Source of the DNA: Bacteroidetes bacterium UBA2364
GTDB lineage: Bacteria; Bacteroidota; Rhodothermia; Rhodothermales; UBA2364
DNA: 64,000 bases
Direction of reading: 5' to 3'
NCBI GenBank assembly: GCA_002344075.1
Contig: DDTM01000091.1
Location: forward strand, 47,783 to 111,782
Positions 44,800 to 55,600 of this stretch are shown piece by piece; the first letter of the stretch is position 1; each line of letters opens with the position of its first letter. The notes beneath the pieces are model-generated. The model was given only the letters and a program-made list of their open reading frames with translations. It did no database searches and had not been told where the DNA came from. Made by a program: the position numbers and the translations under genes.

Positions 44800-46086
44800 T
44801 TACGCCGTTCGAACCCACTTGATCAGGTCGCGCATGGAAGGCTTTTTGCCATAGCTCAAAACCCCAATCCGGTAAATACGAGCACTCACCCAAATGGCTC
44901 CGATGAAGGTAAAGACGAGCAATACAAATGCTACTGCTGGTTCCCAAAAAGGAACGTCGGTGGCGGCAATACGTGCTGGCATCAGAATGGGAGAGAAAAA
45001 CGGAATCATGGAAAGGATCATGGCCGTTGTGCCATCTGGATTCATGATTACGGTATTGATAAACAACATCGGAATGATGATCAGAAATGTGATGGGCATC
45101 ATTAGTTGTTGTGCATCTTGTGGTGACTCTACCGCCGAGCCAACGGCCGCAAAATAACTGGCATACAGTAGGTACCCACCCACAAAAAACAACACAAACC
45201 AGATAAATAACATGGGCGAGAGTTCTGGAATGGCAAATCCTGCACTATCCAAAACCTGCTGTTGCGAGGCCGTATCCGGTAAATTCATCTTGGTCGGATC
45301 AAAAAAGAGGAGCAGTAAAGGCCCCATGGCGGTGGTCATGGCCATAGAGACGGCGCTCCATGCCAACATTTGCACCAAGCCCAGTGCGCCCATACCCAAG
45401 ACCTTGCCCATCAACAACTCGAATGGGCGAACGGACGATATGAGCACCTCCATCACGCGGTTCAGTTTTTCCTCGATTACGCTTTGCATCACCAAAGAAC
45501 CATAGATAAACATCATCATATATATTAGAAAAGCCACTGCAAAAGCGATCCCCGTCAGAGCGCCCGTGGTGTCTGCTTTTTCGCCGGAAGCGGTGATTTC
45601 CTTCATTTCGAGGCGTGTATTCGCTGCAAAAATGGCCTTCACGTTGTCTGGAATATTGGCTTGCTTTAGCCGTGCTTCCCTAATCGCATCCTCGATGGCA
45701 CTTTGTAGCTGGATTTGTTTGTTGATCCCTCCACCTCCGCCAGAGAAATACGTTAGTTTGGCATCGCCCTTGAGTGCATCGGACGGGATAAACAAATAAC
45801 CGTCTAATTTGCCTTCCAGAACCTGTTTGCGCAAGGTTTCTTCGGTTGTTTGTGCCAAAGTCAGGGTGTAGGATTGTGGTAATTTTAGCAATGCGGCGAC
45901 CACGCCCGTTTCATCTTTTATGGCTATCTTTTGGGCACTATCTTCCTCTATCCCAAGAGAGACGCTATAGATGGTTAAGCCGAGAAAAACCACCAATCCA
46001 AATGGAGCCAACAAGGTAGAGAGAATAAACCCTTTGGATTTGATGCGCTGCATAAACTCGCGTAGAAATACCAATTTTATTTTCAT
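44800..46086 (-). CDS. ABC-2 type transporter permease (NatB-like)
   Basis: A 428-residue membrane protein. One N-terminal helix (about 20-40) is followed by a ~120-residue outer loop. Six helices fill the C-terminal half, with the YMMMFIYGSLVMQSVIEEKLNRVMEVLISSVRPFELLMGKVLG block typical of ABC-2/NatB permeases. It should pair with the ATPase encoded directly upstream, whose stop overlaps its start by four bases (ATGA). NatAB exports sodium in Bacillus, and the substrate here is open. Confidence 0.9.
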   Translation of the reverse strand: MKIKLVFLREFMQRIKSKGFILSTLLAPFGLVVFLGLTIYSVSLGIEEDSAQKIAIKDETGVVAALLKLPQSYTLTLAQTTEETLRKQVLEGKLDGYLFIPSDALKGDAKLTYFSGGGGGINKQIQLQSAIEDAIREARLKQANIPDNVKAIFAANTRLEMKEITASGEKADTTGALTGIAFAVAFLIYMMMFIYGSLVMQSVIEEKLNRVMEVLISSVRPFELLMGKVLGMGALGLVQMLAWSAVSMAMTTAMGPLLLLFFDPTKMNLPDTASQQQVLDSAGFAIPELSPMLFIWFVLFFVGGYLLYASYFAAVGSAVESPQDAQQLMMPITFLIIIPMLFINTVIMNPDGTTAMILSMIPFFSPILMPARIAATDVPFWEPAVAFVLLVFTFIGAIWVSARIYRIGVLSYGKKPSMRDLIKWVRTA

Positions 46087-47024
46087 GATGCAACAAAGTT
46101 TGAGGTGGAAGGTGGCGTGTCTGAGGCAACAGTGCGGATAAAAATCTCGTTTAATGATGGCTCCATGAGTTCATAGCGGATAATAGCGACGCCAGCACCG
46201 ATGGCCATTTGGAGTATTTTTTGTGCTTGTGCTTCTTGTGCAATCACCAACTCGGCGCGGTTTCTGGTGCGTGCTTTTACCGAAATACCATGAAGGCCGC
46301 CTGCTTGAGTAATCCATTCGTCCGAACCTTCAAACTCTACCTCTACAGTATTGCGCCCAAATGAGCGTTTTATCTCGCGAAGAGAACCTGTAAGGACGGC
46401 CTTTCCGTGGGCAATCAGGCATATATCGTCACACATTTGCTCCACTTGTTCCATTCGGTGAGAGGCAAACAATATGGTTTTCCCGATATTTTTTAACTCC
46501 AGAATCACCTCCCGGAGTAATTCGGCATTCACCGGGTCTAAGCCGGAAAAAGGCTCGTCCAAGATAATCAAATCTGGGTTGTGGGCAATGGTGGAAATAA
46601 ACTGCACCTTTTGCTGCATCCCTTTAGAAAGCTCTTCGGTTTTTTTATTGGCCCAATCTGAAGCTCCAAACCGTTCTAACCAATACCGGACTTGCTTGCG
46701 TGCCTCGCTAGGGGAAAGACCCTTCAGTTCGGCCATAAAGATTAGTTGTTCACCAATTTTCATCTTTTTGTATAAGCCCCGTTCTTCGGGCATATACCCC
46801 ATTCGGTCTTGGCTCCATGTCCCCACAGGTTTTCCTTGAAAAAGTACACGGCCTTCATCGGGCGTGGTAATATAGGTAATCATACGGATTGAGGTGGTTT
46901 TTCCTGCGCCGTTTGGCCCCAATAAGCCAAATAAACGACCCGAGGCCACCGAGAAAGAAATGTCATTCACGGCCAAGGTTCGGTCGTACCGTTTCGTAAC
47001 ACCCTCAATTTGTAATACAGGCAT
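46083..47024 (-). CDS. ABC transporter ATP-binding protein (NatA-like)
   Basis: A 313-residue ATPase. Walker A GPNGAGKTT is at 36-44, the signature LSKGMQQKVQ sits near 137, and Walker B LIILDEPFSGLDP follows. The last ~80 residues form the DUF4162-type C-terminal domain common in ABC-2 exporters. An ATG at 47024 (MPVLQIEGVTKRY) is preferred over a TTG two codons earlier. It is the first gene of a two-gene operon with the permease. Confidence 0.94.
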   Translation of the reverse strand: MPVLQIEGVTKRYDRTLAVNDISFSVASGRLFGLLGPNGAGKTTSIRMITYITTPDEGRVLFQGKPVGTWSQDRMGYMPEERGLYKKMKIGEQLIFMAELKGLSPSEARKQVRYWLERFGASDWANKKTEELSKGMQQKVQFISTIAHNPDLIILDEPFSGLDPVNAELLREVILELKNIGKTILFASHRMEQVEQMCDDICLIAHGKAVLTGSLREIKRSFGRNTVEVEFEGSDEWITQAGGLHGISVKARTRNRAELVIAQEAQAQKILQMAIGAGVAIIRYELMEPSLNEIFIRTVASDTPPSTSNFVAS

Positions 47025-47181
47025 AAGCAAAATTGTTTAATGGGAGGAAAATCAATGGTTCGATGGCTTGTATGAGAAGTTACGATTTTTAGGAAAAAAA
47101 ATCTTTCTAAAAGGTTATGTTTTTCGATGCTGATGTTTCATGTTGGAAATGCTATACATAACCCCCAAGCCTTTAAAAAAC

Positions 47182-48852
47182 ATGAAAACGGCCCTTTCTT
47201 TTCTGCTCTTCTTCGTCTCGTTTGCTCAGGCACAAAACTGGATACACACCTCTATCGGTCTCTATTCCGGTCATATTTCGGATTTGGTTTCTCTCCCTAA
47301 TGGACGGATTTTTGCGGCAACCACAACTGCGGGTATATTCGCCTCGGAAGATGGGGGCAACTCATGGAAAGCGCTCAATCGGCAGTTGGGCAATCGTTGG
47401 GTTCAACAATTAGACACCGACACAAAAGGCGTTCTATGGGCCAGAACAGGCGAGGAGGACGATCCGGTCTGGTACACCTTAGATGCCAGTTCTAATGTGT
47501 GGCAAGAGGTGAAGGATGTCCAAACGCCCCTATTTAAAACAAAAAATCCGGCCTTTCTCTCCGATGGGCTGGGGCTTCGGGTGAATAATGGCTACTTGCA
47601 ACACTCGGCAAATGGCGGCCAAACCTGGCAAAGCATTAATCGTCCGGAAGGATATATGGTCGTGAGTGCGGTCATTGCGACCAATGGCGCTTGGTTGGCC
47701 GGAACTCCAAACGGCTTGTGGCGCTCGACAGACCTCGGTCAAACGTGGCAAAAAGCCCAACTTACGGCTTTTGAGAGCCATGCCTTTTTACTTGACATCG
47801 ATGGAAGTTTGCTCTTAATAAGCCCTACCGATGGCATGTGGCAAAGTAAAAACGAAGGCCGTACTTGGGTGGTTGCCGCTCCCACAACCACGCCTTTTGT
47901 AGAGATACAAAATGGTACATGGATAGCTGCCGAGCCGGGTGTTTTTCGCACCTCCACCAACCGTGGTCAAACGTGGCAAAACAAAACCGCATTTCATGCA
48001 ACAGTAACTGCATTCTCTGTGACGCAAGACCGTTGGGTGGTGGGAACGCTGGGCAAAGGATTGTGGATTTCCGAAGACGGCGGGCTGAGCGGAAAAACCT
48101 TTGCTTTCGGGCAGACGGTGACCGCACTTGCACAATCTGGTGCAACCTTATTAGTGGCATGGCAAGAAGGTGGGGTAATGCGCTCTGGCGATGGTGGAAA
48201 AACGTGGCAAATCATAACAACACCCTTCCGACTGGTACACGAGTTGAAATGGATTGGTGAAACGCAAGTGCTGGCGCATACCAGTCGTGGAACGTACTAC
48301 TCGGAAGATGCGGGCGAGAGTTGGAAAACGGCTAACTATCCTACTGGACCCTTGGATGCAGGGAATTTTTACGCCGCACCCAGTGGTCAGGTATTTGCCA
48401 TAAATAAAGATTTTATATGGACTTCCACTGATAGAGGTGCAACGTGGACTACCCTTGCCCCTAATGCGATTGGCGCAACCGCTTTGGTATTAAACAAAGA
48501 TGGCTATCTCTTGGCTGGAACAGAAACCGATGGGGTTTATCGCCTTGATCGTGCAGTCTCGGTTGCAAACGAGGCTGAAGGATTGCCACAAACTCGTCAT
48601 CTTAAAGGCAATTTCCCCAATCCGTTCCATTCAGAAACCACCATCCAGTACCAACTCTCTAAAAGCGAGCATGTCCGGCTTCAAGTATTTGATATACAAG
48701 GCCGCTTGCGGGTAACCTTACAAGATGGACTAAGCCCAGCCGGACAACACGCCTTGCGTCTTTCCGCCGATAGCCTGCCAAGTGGAACATATGTTCTGGT
48801 ACTCCAAACGCCACAATCGCGGCAAACGCAAAACCTGACAGTGGTGCGTTAA
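47182..48852 (+). CDS. Secreted BNR/sialidase-like propeller protein with T9SS tail
   Basis: A 556-residue protein with a signal peptide (MKTALSFLLFFVSFAQAQ). Residues about 25-470 contain many repeats with the BNR/Asp-box style SxDGGxTW, for example SEDGGNSW, STDLGQTWQ and SGDGGKTWQ, expected to form a beta-propeller like Vps10/sialidase relatives. The last ~80 residues, from GNFPNPFHSETTIQY to LPSGTYVLVL, are a type IX secretion sorting domain (type A), so the protein should be cell-surface attached or released. No catalytic sialidase residues were recognised. The ATG at 47182 was chosen by the signal peptide. Confidence 0.88.
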   Translation: MKTALSFLLFFVSFAQAQNWIHTSIGLYSGHISDLVSLPNGRIFAATTTAGIFASEDGGNSWKALNRQLGNRWVQQLDTDTKGVLWARTGEEDDPVWYTLDASSNVWQEVKDVQTPLFKTKNPAFLSDGLGLRVNNGYLQHSANGGQTWQSINRPEGYMVVSAVIATNGAWLAGTPNGLWRSTDLGQTWQKAQLTAFESHAFLLDIDGSLLLISPTDGMWQSKNEGRTWVVAAPTTTPFVEIQNGTWIAAEPGVFRTSTNRGQTWQNKTAFHATVTAFSVTQDRWVVGTLGKGLWISEDGGLSGKTFAFGQTVTALAQSGATLLVAWQEGGVMRSGDGGKTWQIITTPFRLVHELKWIGETQVLAHTSRGTYYSEDAGESWKTANYPTGPLDAGNFYAAPSGQVFAINKDFIWTSTDRGATWTTLAPNAIGATALVLNKDGYLLAGTETDGVYRLDRAVSVANEAEGLPQTRHLKGNFPNPFHSETTIQYQLSKSEHVRLQVFDIQGRLRVTLQDGLSPAGQHALRLSADSLPSGTYVLVLQTPQSRQTQNLTVVR

Positions 48853-48875
48853 CCTCTTAAGTGGCTTAGGTTAAC
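48848..48875. terminator. Hairpin spanning two convergent stop codons
   Basis: GTTAACC 48848-48854 pairs with GGTTAAC 48869-48875. The plus stop (48850-48852) and the MarC minus stop (48871-48873) both lie in the stem. No T-run follows, so termination strength is uncertain. Confidence 0.4.
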
Positions 48876-49476
48876 CGTTGAAGGCTCGAACCATCTCGGA
48901 GATACCGGAGCGTATCATGGCGATGGCAATCGCCGCCAAAAACAGGCTCACAACTTTGGCAATGGCCTTTGTGGTTCCGGTCCCCAGGTAATGCAGCAAC
49001 CGTGGGCCAAAATAAAAAACGACCAAAACAATCAGCAAGTTGGCCACCATAGCAAATAAAGTTGGTCCGTATCCAAAGGATTGTTGCGAAACCATGATGG
49101 TGGTAATGGCGCTAGGCCCCATGACCAACGGAATGCCCAACGGAACCACCCCTACGGTATAATCGGCTTCGTCTTTAGGATTGCGTCGCTGAAAATCGCT
49201 AAACAACAAGTCGTTGATGCTCAAGACCAATAAAATGATCCCGCCACCCACTTGCAAATCATGTAATTGGATGCCCAGAACGCGAAAAATCATATTACCG
49301 GAAAACAGAATCAGGAACGCTAAAATAAACGCTGCCAAAATGGCCTCCAATGCCAATTTATTACGGTTGTGGGTGTCCATCCCTCGTGTGATTCCCACAA
49401 AAAGCGGCAATATCCCGATGACATCTATGGCCACAAAGAGGGGTAAGAAGGCTTTGATAAACGGTTGAAAATCCAT
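48871..49476 (-). CDS. MarC family membrane protein
   Basis: A 201-residue inner-membrane protein with six helices. The family pattern is present: FVAIDVIGILPLFVGITRG at the start, DEADYTVGVVPLGIPLVMGPSAITTIMV in the middle and a conserved late MIRSGISEMV. MarC proteins were once linked to multiple antibiotic resistance, but that link was withdrawn, and the function is unknown. It is a single gene, about 45 bases downstream of the flavoprotein gene on the same strand. Confidence 0.92.
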   Translation of the reverse strand: MDFQPFIKAFLPLFVAIDVIGILPLFVGITRGMDTHNRNKLALEAILAAFILAFLILFSGNMIFRVLGIQLHDLQVGGGIILLVLSINDLLFSDFQRRNPKDEADYTVGVVPLGIPLVMGPSAITTIMVSQQSFGYGPTLFAMVANLLIVLVVFYFGPRLLHYLGTGTTKAIAKVVSLFLAAIAIAMIRSGISEMVRAFNG

Positions 49477-49522
49477 GACGGTATAAATGGGTTAGGGTTT
49501 TAGGGTAATGACAATGCAAATT

Positions 49523-50764
49523 TTACGCCAATTGGCGCGCTACCCATCGTTCTATCATGGCACTTCCAGCGATGTATCCGGATGTCCAGGCGTGTTGAAA
49601 GTTAAAGCCACCCGTCAAGGCATCTACATCCAGTACTTCTCCGGCAAAATACAATCCGGGAAACCGCTTGCTTTCCATGGTACGGAAGTCCACCTCGGAT
49701 AAACGCACGCCTCCGCACGTTACGAATTCGTCTTTGTTGGTAGATTTTCCTGAGACCTCAAACTGCGCCTTCACACATTGTTGGGCCAAGCGTTGCAAGT
49801 GTTTTTTGGAGGCCTCTGCCCACCGAATGGTATCGCATTGTGCGGCCCCGGTAAGGCTTTGCCAAAGTCTGGTAGGAAGGCCCCAGAGTGGTATTGTGCC
49901 AATATTTTTTCGTGGATGTAAGGTTCGCTGTTGTTCAAAGAGCGAAAGGACTTCGTTTTCGGTGGCCTTGCCCATAAAGTTAATTTCTATCGTAAAGCGG
50001 TAATGGACATCGTTTAGTAAGCGTGCGCCCCATGCCGAAAGCCGTAGAATACCCGGCCCGGATAGCCCCCAATGCGTCACCAAGAGCGGACCTTCGGCTT
50101 GTAGCTTAGTCCCCACAACCCGAATCGTGGTGAAGGGAACCGTGATACCGGCTAAACCAGCCAGTCGTGTATCGTGGGTATTAAAGGTAAATAAAGATGG
50201 AATGGGTGGCTCGATGGTATGTCCCAGATCGGCTAACTGTTGCCAAATTGTGGCATTACTGCCTGTAGCGATCAATACTTTTGCGGCATTAATAACTTGC
50301 CCGTCCGAGGTGGTTACTCGCCAGCCAGCGATATTCAAAGGCGTAAGTTTGCGAAGCCCGCACTTGGTTTTTACCACCACGCCCGCCTTTTTTGCGGCTT
50401 CGGTTAGACATTGGATAATGGTCTCGGACGAGTCGGTAGCGGGAAACATGCGCCCATCGGCCTCTGTCTTGAGTGCTACCCCACGTTCGGCAAACCACGT
50501 GACGGTATGCCGAGGATTAAACCGACTAAAAGAACCTATAAGTGACTTTCCACCCCGAGGATAATAACTGGTTAATGCCTTGGGTTCGAAACAATGATGG
50601 GTTACGTTGCATCGCCCACCACCGGAAATTCGCACTTTGCCTAAAACATCGGACGCACGCTCCAATATCCAAACGTTCGCGTCTGGGTTCGATGTCGCTG
50701 CTTGGATGGCCGCAAAAAAGCCAGCGGCCCCACCGCCAATAACCAAAATATCGGGGTGAATCAT
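49523..50764 (-). CDS. HI0933/BaiN-family FAD-dependent oxidoreductase
   Basis: A 413-residue flavoprotein. The FAD-binding start LVIGGGAAGFFAAIQA is at about 6-21, and the family-specific GGGRCNVTHH follows near 47. The C-terminal TCGGVRLSEVDFRTMESK and GGFNFQHAWTSG segments are also diagnostic. Members are of mostly unknown role, although one relative is the bile-acid reductase BaiN. The gene begins one base after the stop of the upstream membrane-protein gene, so these two form an operon. Confidence 0.93.
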   Translation of the reverse strand: MIHPDILVIGGGAAGFFAAIQAATSNPDANVWILERASDVLGKVRISGGGRCNVTHHCFEPKALTSYYPRGGKSLIGSFSRFNPRHTVTWFAERGVALKTEADGRMFPATDSSETIIQCLTEAAKKAGVVVKTKCGLRKLTPLNIAGWRVTTSDGQVINAAKVLIATGSNATIWQQLADLGHTIEPPIPSLFTFNTHDTRLAGLAGITVPFTTIRVVGTKLQAEGPLLVTHWGLSGPGILRLSAWGARLLNDVHYRFTIEINFMGKATENEVLSLFEQQRTLHPRKNIGTIPLWGLPTRLWQSLTGAAQCDTIRWAEASKKHLQRLAQQCVKAQFEVSGKSTNKDEFVTCGGVRLSEVDFRTMESKRFPGLYFAGEVLDVDALTGGFNFQHAWTSGYIAGSAMIERWVARQLA

Positions 50765-50765
50765 T

Positions 50766-51557
50766 TTATGCGCGGCTTCTGTTGTGTAGATTTCTATTAG
50801 TATCTGCGCCTTCGATGAGCACTTCTTCGTCGGGAAGCGAGATACGAGGGGATTCTGACAGGGTTTCTGGATTTGTGGTTCGTGTTGGTGTATCGGCTTC
50901 TATCATCCGGCTGAATTCATTGAGCAAAATCTCACCTTTTGTCGGTTGCCGATTGCTTTGCACAACTGCTAATCGTTGAATTAAATACCCGATAAATAGG
51001 GTTAGAAATCCAAATAACCAACCCGAAATCCCAGCATCGGAGGCGGCATCTCCTATTATTCCAGTCAAGATAAAGATGAAGATAGTACTAAATACCAGGC
51101 CCAATTGTAATCCATAACGCTCTTCTCGGAGGCGAATCCGGGTGCGACCATTTTTAGAGGTGATGCTCATGGCGGCTATTTCGTTATGATCGGAAGCATA
51201 AATCCAATCGCGGGTATTGCCTACCCGTTCCACACGGCCTTGGTCTTTGTAGGTGAATCGCAATTTGTGTACCATTTCTTCCCATAAATCCTCACTTACA
51301 TCTCCTTCCACCATTTTCTCTTGTGTCGTTTGTAGAGGGGCACCCCAGAGGTGGATCTTTTTTTGTGCGTCCTTTGCGTCTTGTTTTTGGAGTGCTTCCT
51401 CCAAAAATTGGGGCTGGATGCCCATTTCTTCTGCTAGTTTGCGCAATTCCTGTTCGGTAAGGCCATATCCGCTTTGTGCGTCATTTGCTTGCTGAAGTGC
51501 ATACGCCTTTTGAATGAGCGCTCCCGTTTCTTTTTCGGTATAAAGCCGTTCTTTCAT
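50766..51557 (-). CDS. Two-helix membrane protein with an N-terminal helical module
   Basis: A 263-residue protein. Residues 1-60 hold a compact helical module (TEKETGALIQKAYAL, then GLTEQELRKLAEEMGI) that recurs at the N-terminus of many otherwise unrelated bacterial membrane proteins. Residues 90-145 are a basic beta-rich segment, 151-169 and 177-198 are transmembrane helices, and the tail is hydrophilic. No catalytic motif is evident. One base separates it from the downstream flavoprotein gene. Function unknown. Confidence 0.7.
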   Translation of the reverse strand: MKERLYTEKETGALIQKAYALQQANDAQSGYGLTEQELRKLAEEMGIQPQFLEEALQKQDAKDAQKKIHLWGAPLQTTQEKMVEGDVSEDLWEEMVHKLRFTYKDQGRVERVGNTRDWIYASDHNEIAAMSITSKNGRTRIRLREERYGLQLGLVFSTIFIFILTGIIGDAASDAGISGWLFGFLTLFIGYLIQRLAVVQSNRQPTKGEILLNEFSRMIEADTPTRTTNPETLSESPRISLPDEEVLIEGADTNRNLHNRSRA

Positions 51558-51798
51558 GTTGTTGCTATGGGTTTCTGAAAGATAATGGGATTAATATCCA
51601 GTCGCAAGAGTGGATGAGCAAGGCTTGGGGAATAATTCCTGCCATTCGTTTTGCACTCCCTCCAATCAAGTACGGCAAATGGCTTCGGACTGATGTAGGG
51701 TCAATTCATTTTTTCTTGTTTTGCTTAAGAAGCCAACAATGATAGCGACTGCCGCCGTCTGATAAGAATATACCCAACCATAAAGGTGTAGTTCTCAT

Positions 51799-52551
51799 CT
51801 ACTCCTCATATGCATACCGATAACGGATAGAGAGGTTTTGGGGCGAAAGGAAGAGGGTTTGGGAGAGTAACGTAAAGCGGGCCTCGATGGGAAGCCAGAT
51901 ACCCGCAACAGGTTGAAGCAAAAGTGTGCCGAAAGATTGTTCAGCAAAAATAAAATTCTGTATAGTGCGTTTTATTTCTACCCCCACTAATTTTTGATCT
52001 TGTTGGGTAATAAAATAGCGCAGTTGGGTGATTTCGGGTGCCGTGTGGTTGTTTGGATGAGCGGCCATTTCAAAAACGTGTACGGTTCCGAAAGGCAAAT
52101 TACGGTCTTCTAATTGGCGGAACAGGTATTTTTCCCAGAACTGAGCCGATTTCATGGCGTTTGGATCTGGTAAGAAAAGTTCAGGAAAGGTCGTATCGGT
52201 GGTAGGGATTTCTTCTGTATTTTCAGGTTTAAACAGACCACTTTGGATGGCTGAGAGCACGACAGGTGGTTGTTTTGGGACGAGTCTCAGCGTCCTGACT
52301 TGCCTTCCCGTTTCGGCTCCGGATGTATCCAATACACGCAAGTCCACTTCTGATTGGTGTTTTTTGTGTACAACCCGCTCGAATGCTTTCCGAAAGTCGT
52401 CGGTTTTCATGGTTTGTAACTGAGCAATGACTGTTTTCCGGACACTCGTATCTTCTGTAAAGGGCAATTCCTGATCGTTCTTTGCTTGCTTGCAGCCGAT
52501 CAGTATTACGGTCAAAAGGCTACTCAAAAAGAGGAATTTTATACTTCGCAT
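51799..52551 (-). CDS. Hypothetical lipoprotein
   Basis: A 250-residue protein with an SPII signal and lipobox LIGC (Cys20). The mature part is mixed alpha/beta with no recognised domain. A TRYFITQQDQKLVGVEIKRT-like strand pattern in the second half hints at a beta-sheet sandwich. It lies 63 bases downstream of the very large cytochrome-containing lipoprotein gene on the same strand and may be cotranscribed with it. Function not known. Confidence 0.65.
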   Translation of the reverse strand: MRSIKFLFLSSLLTVILIGCKQAKNDQELPFTEDTSVRKTVIAQLQTMKTDDFRKAFERVVHKKHQSEVDLRVLDTSGAETGRQVRTLRLVPKQPPVVLSAIQSGLFKPENTEEIPTTDTTFPELFLPDPNAMKSAQFWEKYLFRQLEDRNLPFGTVHVFEMAAHPNNHTAPEITQLRYFITQQDQKLVGVEIKRTIQNFIFAEQSFGTLLLQPVAGIWLPIEARFTLLSQTLFLSPQNLSIRYRYAYEE

Positions 52552-52614
52552 GGATTTTGGAACTTATTTTTCTTCATAACGATGGTTTGCCGAAATGGTT
52601 CACCTGTGGTTGTT

Positions 52615-55600
52615 CTAAAGGATACGAATGGCGGTGTAGGCATTTTCCGATCCCTCTTCATGCCCAAGCCCTATAATCCGGATATAGCGGACGGTTGTTG
52701 GGGGGAAGGAAAAAGCTTGTAGGCCAGTTTGTGGATTACTTTGACTTTTCTTCAATATTCGCCAGTGTTTTCCGTCTTCTGAAGCCAATATCCGGAAAGC
52801 ATACCGACGCGCTGTGGCCAAATGAAAAGCGATATGTACCGATGAAACAAGACGAGGCCGCTTGAAATCTGCCTCAATCCATGAATCAAGTGCAGAAGAT
52901 TGCCAAAAAGTTGTCGGAAGGTCGTCGGTTACGGCCGAGATGGGATGGTCTTTGGGGTCTGAATTGGCAAACCAAGTGGTAGTTTGATAATCCAACAGGC
53001 GGATGTTTCGCCAACGTACTTTCAAGCCTTTTTTGGTGACATCGCTACCAATACCATGGACTTGCAGACCGATAAAACCGCTTAGGGTAAGGCCGTCGGC
53101 CAAATCTGCAACAGGAACCCCGTTGACCCATGTCCGGATACGGTTCCCAATAACTGCTATCCGGTAGTGGTTCCATTTGTTGTTGTGGAAAGCCTGCTGA
53201 GCCTTTGGCTTGTTTTTTAGGTCATACATCCACAAACGGCGGTTTTCATCATATATACCACCACTCCAAGCTCGTTTAGAAGGATCTACCTCAACTTGAT
53301 ACCCATGCACCATGCCATTTAGATAGTCGGGGAAGGTATTGCTCCTGATCTGAATGCCAGAGTTGAGTAGGGTATCCACTTTCAATTCTAATTCTAATAC
53401 AAAATCTCCATAACGCTCGTTGGTGACCAGAAACGTATTAGGCGTATTCAGTGCTGTTTCCCCAATAATTTCGCCATTTTCAACTTGGAATGTGGCTTCC
53501 CCGCCCAAAATATGCCAACCTTTTAATGTTTTCCCGTCAAAAAGTTTGCGCCATCGGGGCCGAGCAATGGTCTTTTTGTGATGTCTTGGTGTAAGCGAAG
53601 AAATATGGTACGTCCGGAGCGGCTGTATCACGCCAATTTGTCGTGGGTTGGGTGGTATTGCCCTGAGTTCTTGTTCAGAATAGGGTTGGTTGTGTCTTTG
53701 CGTCTCCGCACGGAGTTGGATCAGGTCTTTTGCCCAGATAGCTCCTGCTTTATGCCCCCAACTATTCCGGATAAAGGTAAGTATGCCTGCAATGGCTTCG
53801 TTATTCACTTCGATGTTCTCGCGAAATCCAGGCATAGGTGTATTAAAGGCGTATGTTTTTCTTTGGACGGTAATGGCTCCAGCAAGACCATCCAAGACGA
53901 TGCGACCCAGAACACGGGAATCGCCCGATACCCACTCGGATCCGGCTAAAGGTGGTGCTAAGTTTTTGATACCATTACCCGAAGCGCCATGACAGGTAGC
54001 ACAATATTTGGTATAATTTCCTTTTCCAGCTGCAAAAAGGCTACGTTCCGGCTTGCTTAGGTGTTGCAAAGCGGCTTCGGACGATTGGCGGGATTTTTCG
54101 ATTGCTTCACGGAGGGCGTTTTTTACAGAAGTGGGTACACGATGACCCAGAAAGCGCAGGGTGGTCGCTTCGAGGCCTGTCATATTGGTAATCAGGGCAT
54201 CTATAAGTACGGGAAAAGTATCTGCTTCGGCGAGAATCGGGTATATTCCATTCAGTACGGCAATATTGTTGCGGGCATGGGCAGTCATGGCTGCCACCCA
54301 ACTGGCTTTTTGTCGCACACTTACCGATTTGTCTGGAGGATGGTTCTTCAACCAAGACAAAGCTGCCGCATGTTGATCCCTTTCCGCCCATCGGGCCATT
54401 TGGTGTAAGATAGCTTCTCGAATAAAGCCCTCTGGTGCGGTCTGCCAAACGCGGTCTAAGTGCTCCACAGAATGTGCCTTTAGTCCTTCCAAAGTCCAGA
54501 GAGCATGGAGTTTTGTAAGCGGCGTCCCTACTAATGAACTTTGAATTAATAAAGGAATGGCCGTTGGATCGCCATGCTCCACCAAGAGCCGTTGGGCCGT
54601 GTCGCGCCACCAACCATTGGGGTGGGAAAGGGTCGTCACCAAGTGTTTTACCGTAGCCGTCCGAAGTTGAGGTGTTTTCCCCAATGGCTTGTTTTTATGA
54701 CGGATGCGGAAGATACGCCCCATTCCGGTTGGTTGATCAAATCGGTATTGTTGGATGTGATTCCGCAGGTAGGGCGTCATGTAAGTCGCATGTTGGATGA
54801 TCCCACTGTGCATATCCACAAAAAACAAGGATCCATCTGGGGCGGTATGGGCATTTACGGGGCGGAATCTTTCGTCGGTGGCGGTTAAAAATTCTTTTCC
54901 AGTATCAAAAGCACCTTGTGGTTGGTCTTGCTCCTCTCGCAACCGGATGTGTTTAATAAGATAGCCAACAGGTTCCATGACAAAAGCATGGCCCCGATAC
55001 GCTATAGGAAACTGATCACCCCGATAAATGACGGGGCCACAGGCGCTGGTTACATTCTGGAGTTTTCCGGTAGCATCCAATACGCCTTTTTCGTATCCTC
55101 GGTTCACACCTCGTGTTTGACGGCGTGGGAAAACTGAGTTTGCCACCAATTGCAGGTTATAAACGGCATTGGATTTTGGGACATGGTGTGGGTTTGTCGG
55201 AAAAACGGCTGGTAGATAGGCATCACCAAGGAGTGTGGTACTATTGTTGTTGTAAAATAGTCGCCCATAATCATCTTGACTAATGCCCCATTGTCCCCTA
55301 AAAACAGCTTCTTCGCGTAGCCATCCGCTTTCATATTGGCGATACCGGACTTCTCCTTTGGCACTGTAAATCCAATTGTCCATTGCGCGGAGCAAGCCAT
55401 TGGGTTGGTGTTCTACATTTCCGGTATTAGCATAGGTGCTATCTATCAGGACTCTTTGCCCTGGTTTGTCGTTTTGAACGGGCACAAACCAAAGGTTAGG
55501 AGGCTCGGCAAGAAGAATACCACCTTTTACAAACGATAAGGCACGCGGTTGTACCAAGCCCTTCATAAATGTTTTTCCCGATTCAAAGAAACCGTCACCA

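Noticed and set aside
54107..54613. Long open frame on the minus strand inside the giant lipoprotein gene, plus others on the plus strand at 53578-53949 and 54061-54408
   Set aside because: These are shadows of the real 1092-residue gene. Their sequences are cysteine- and arginine-rich and show no family pattern.
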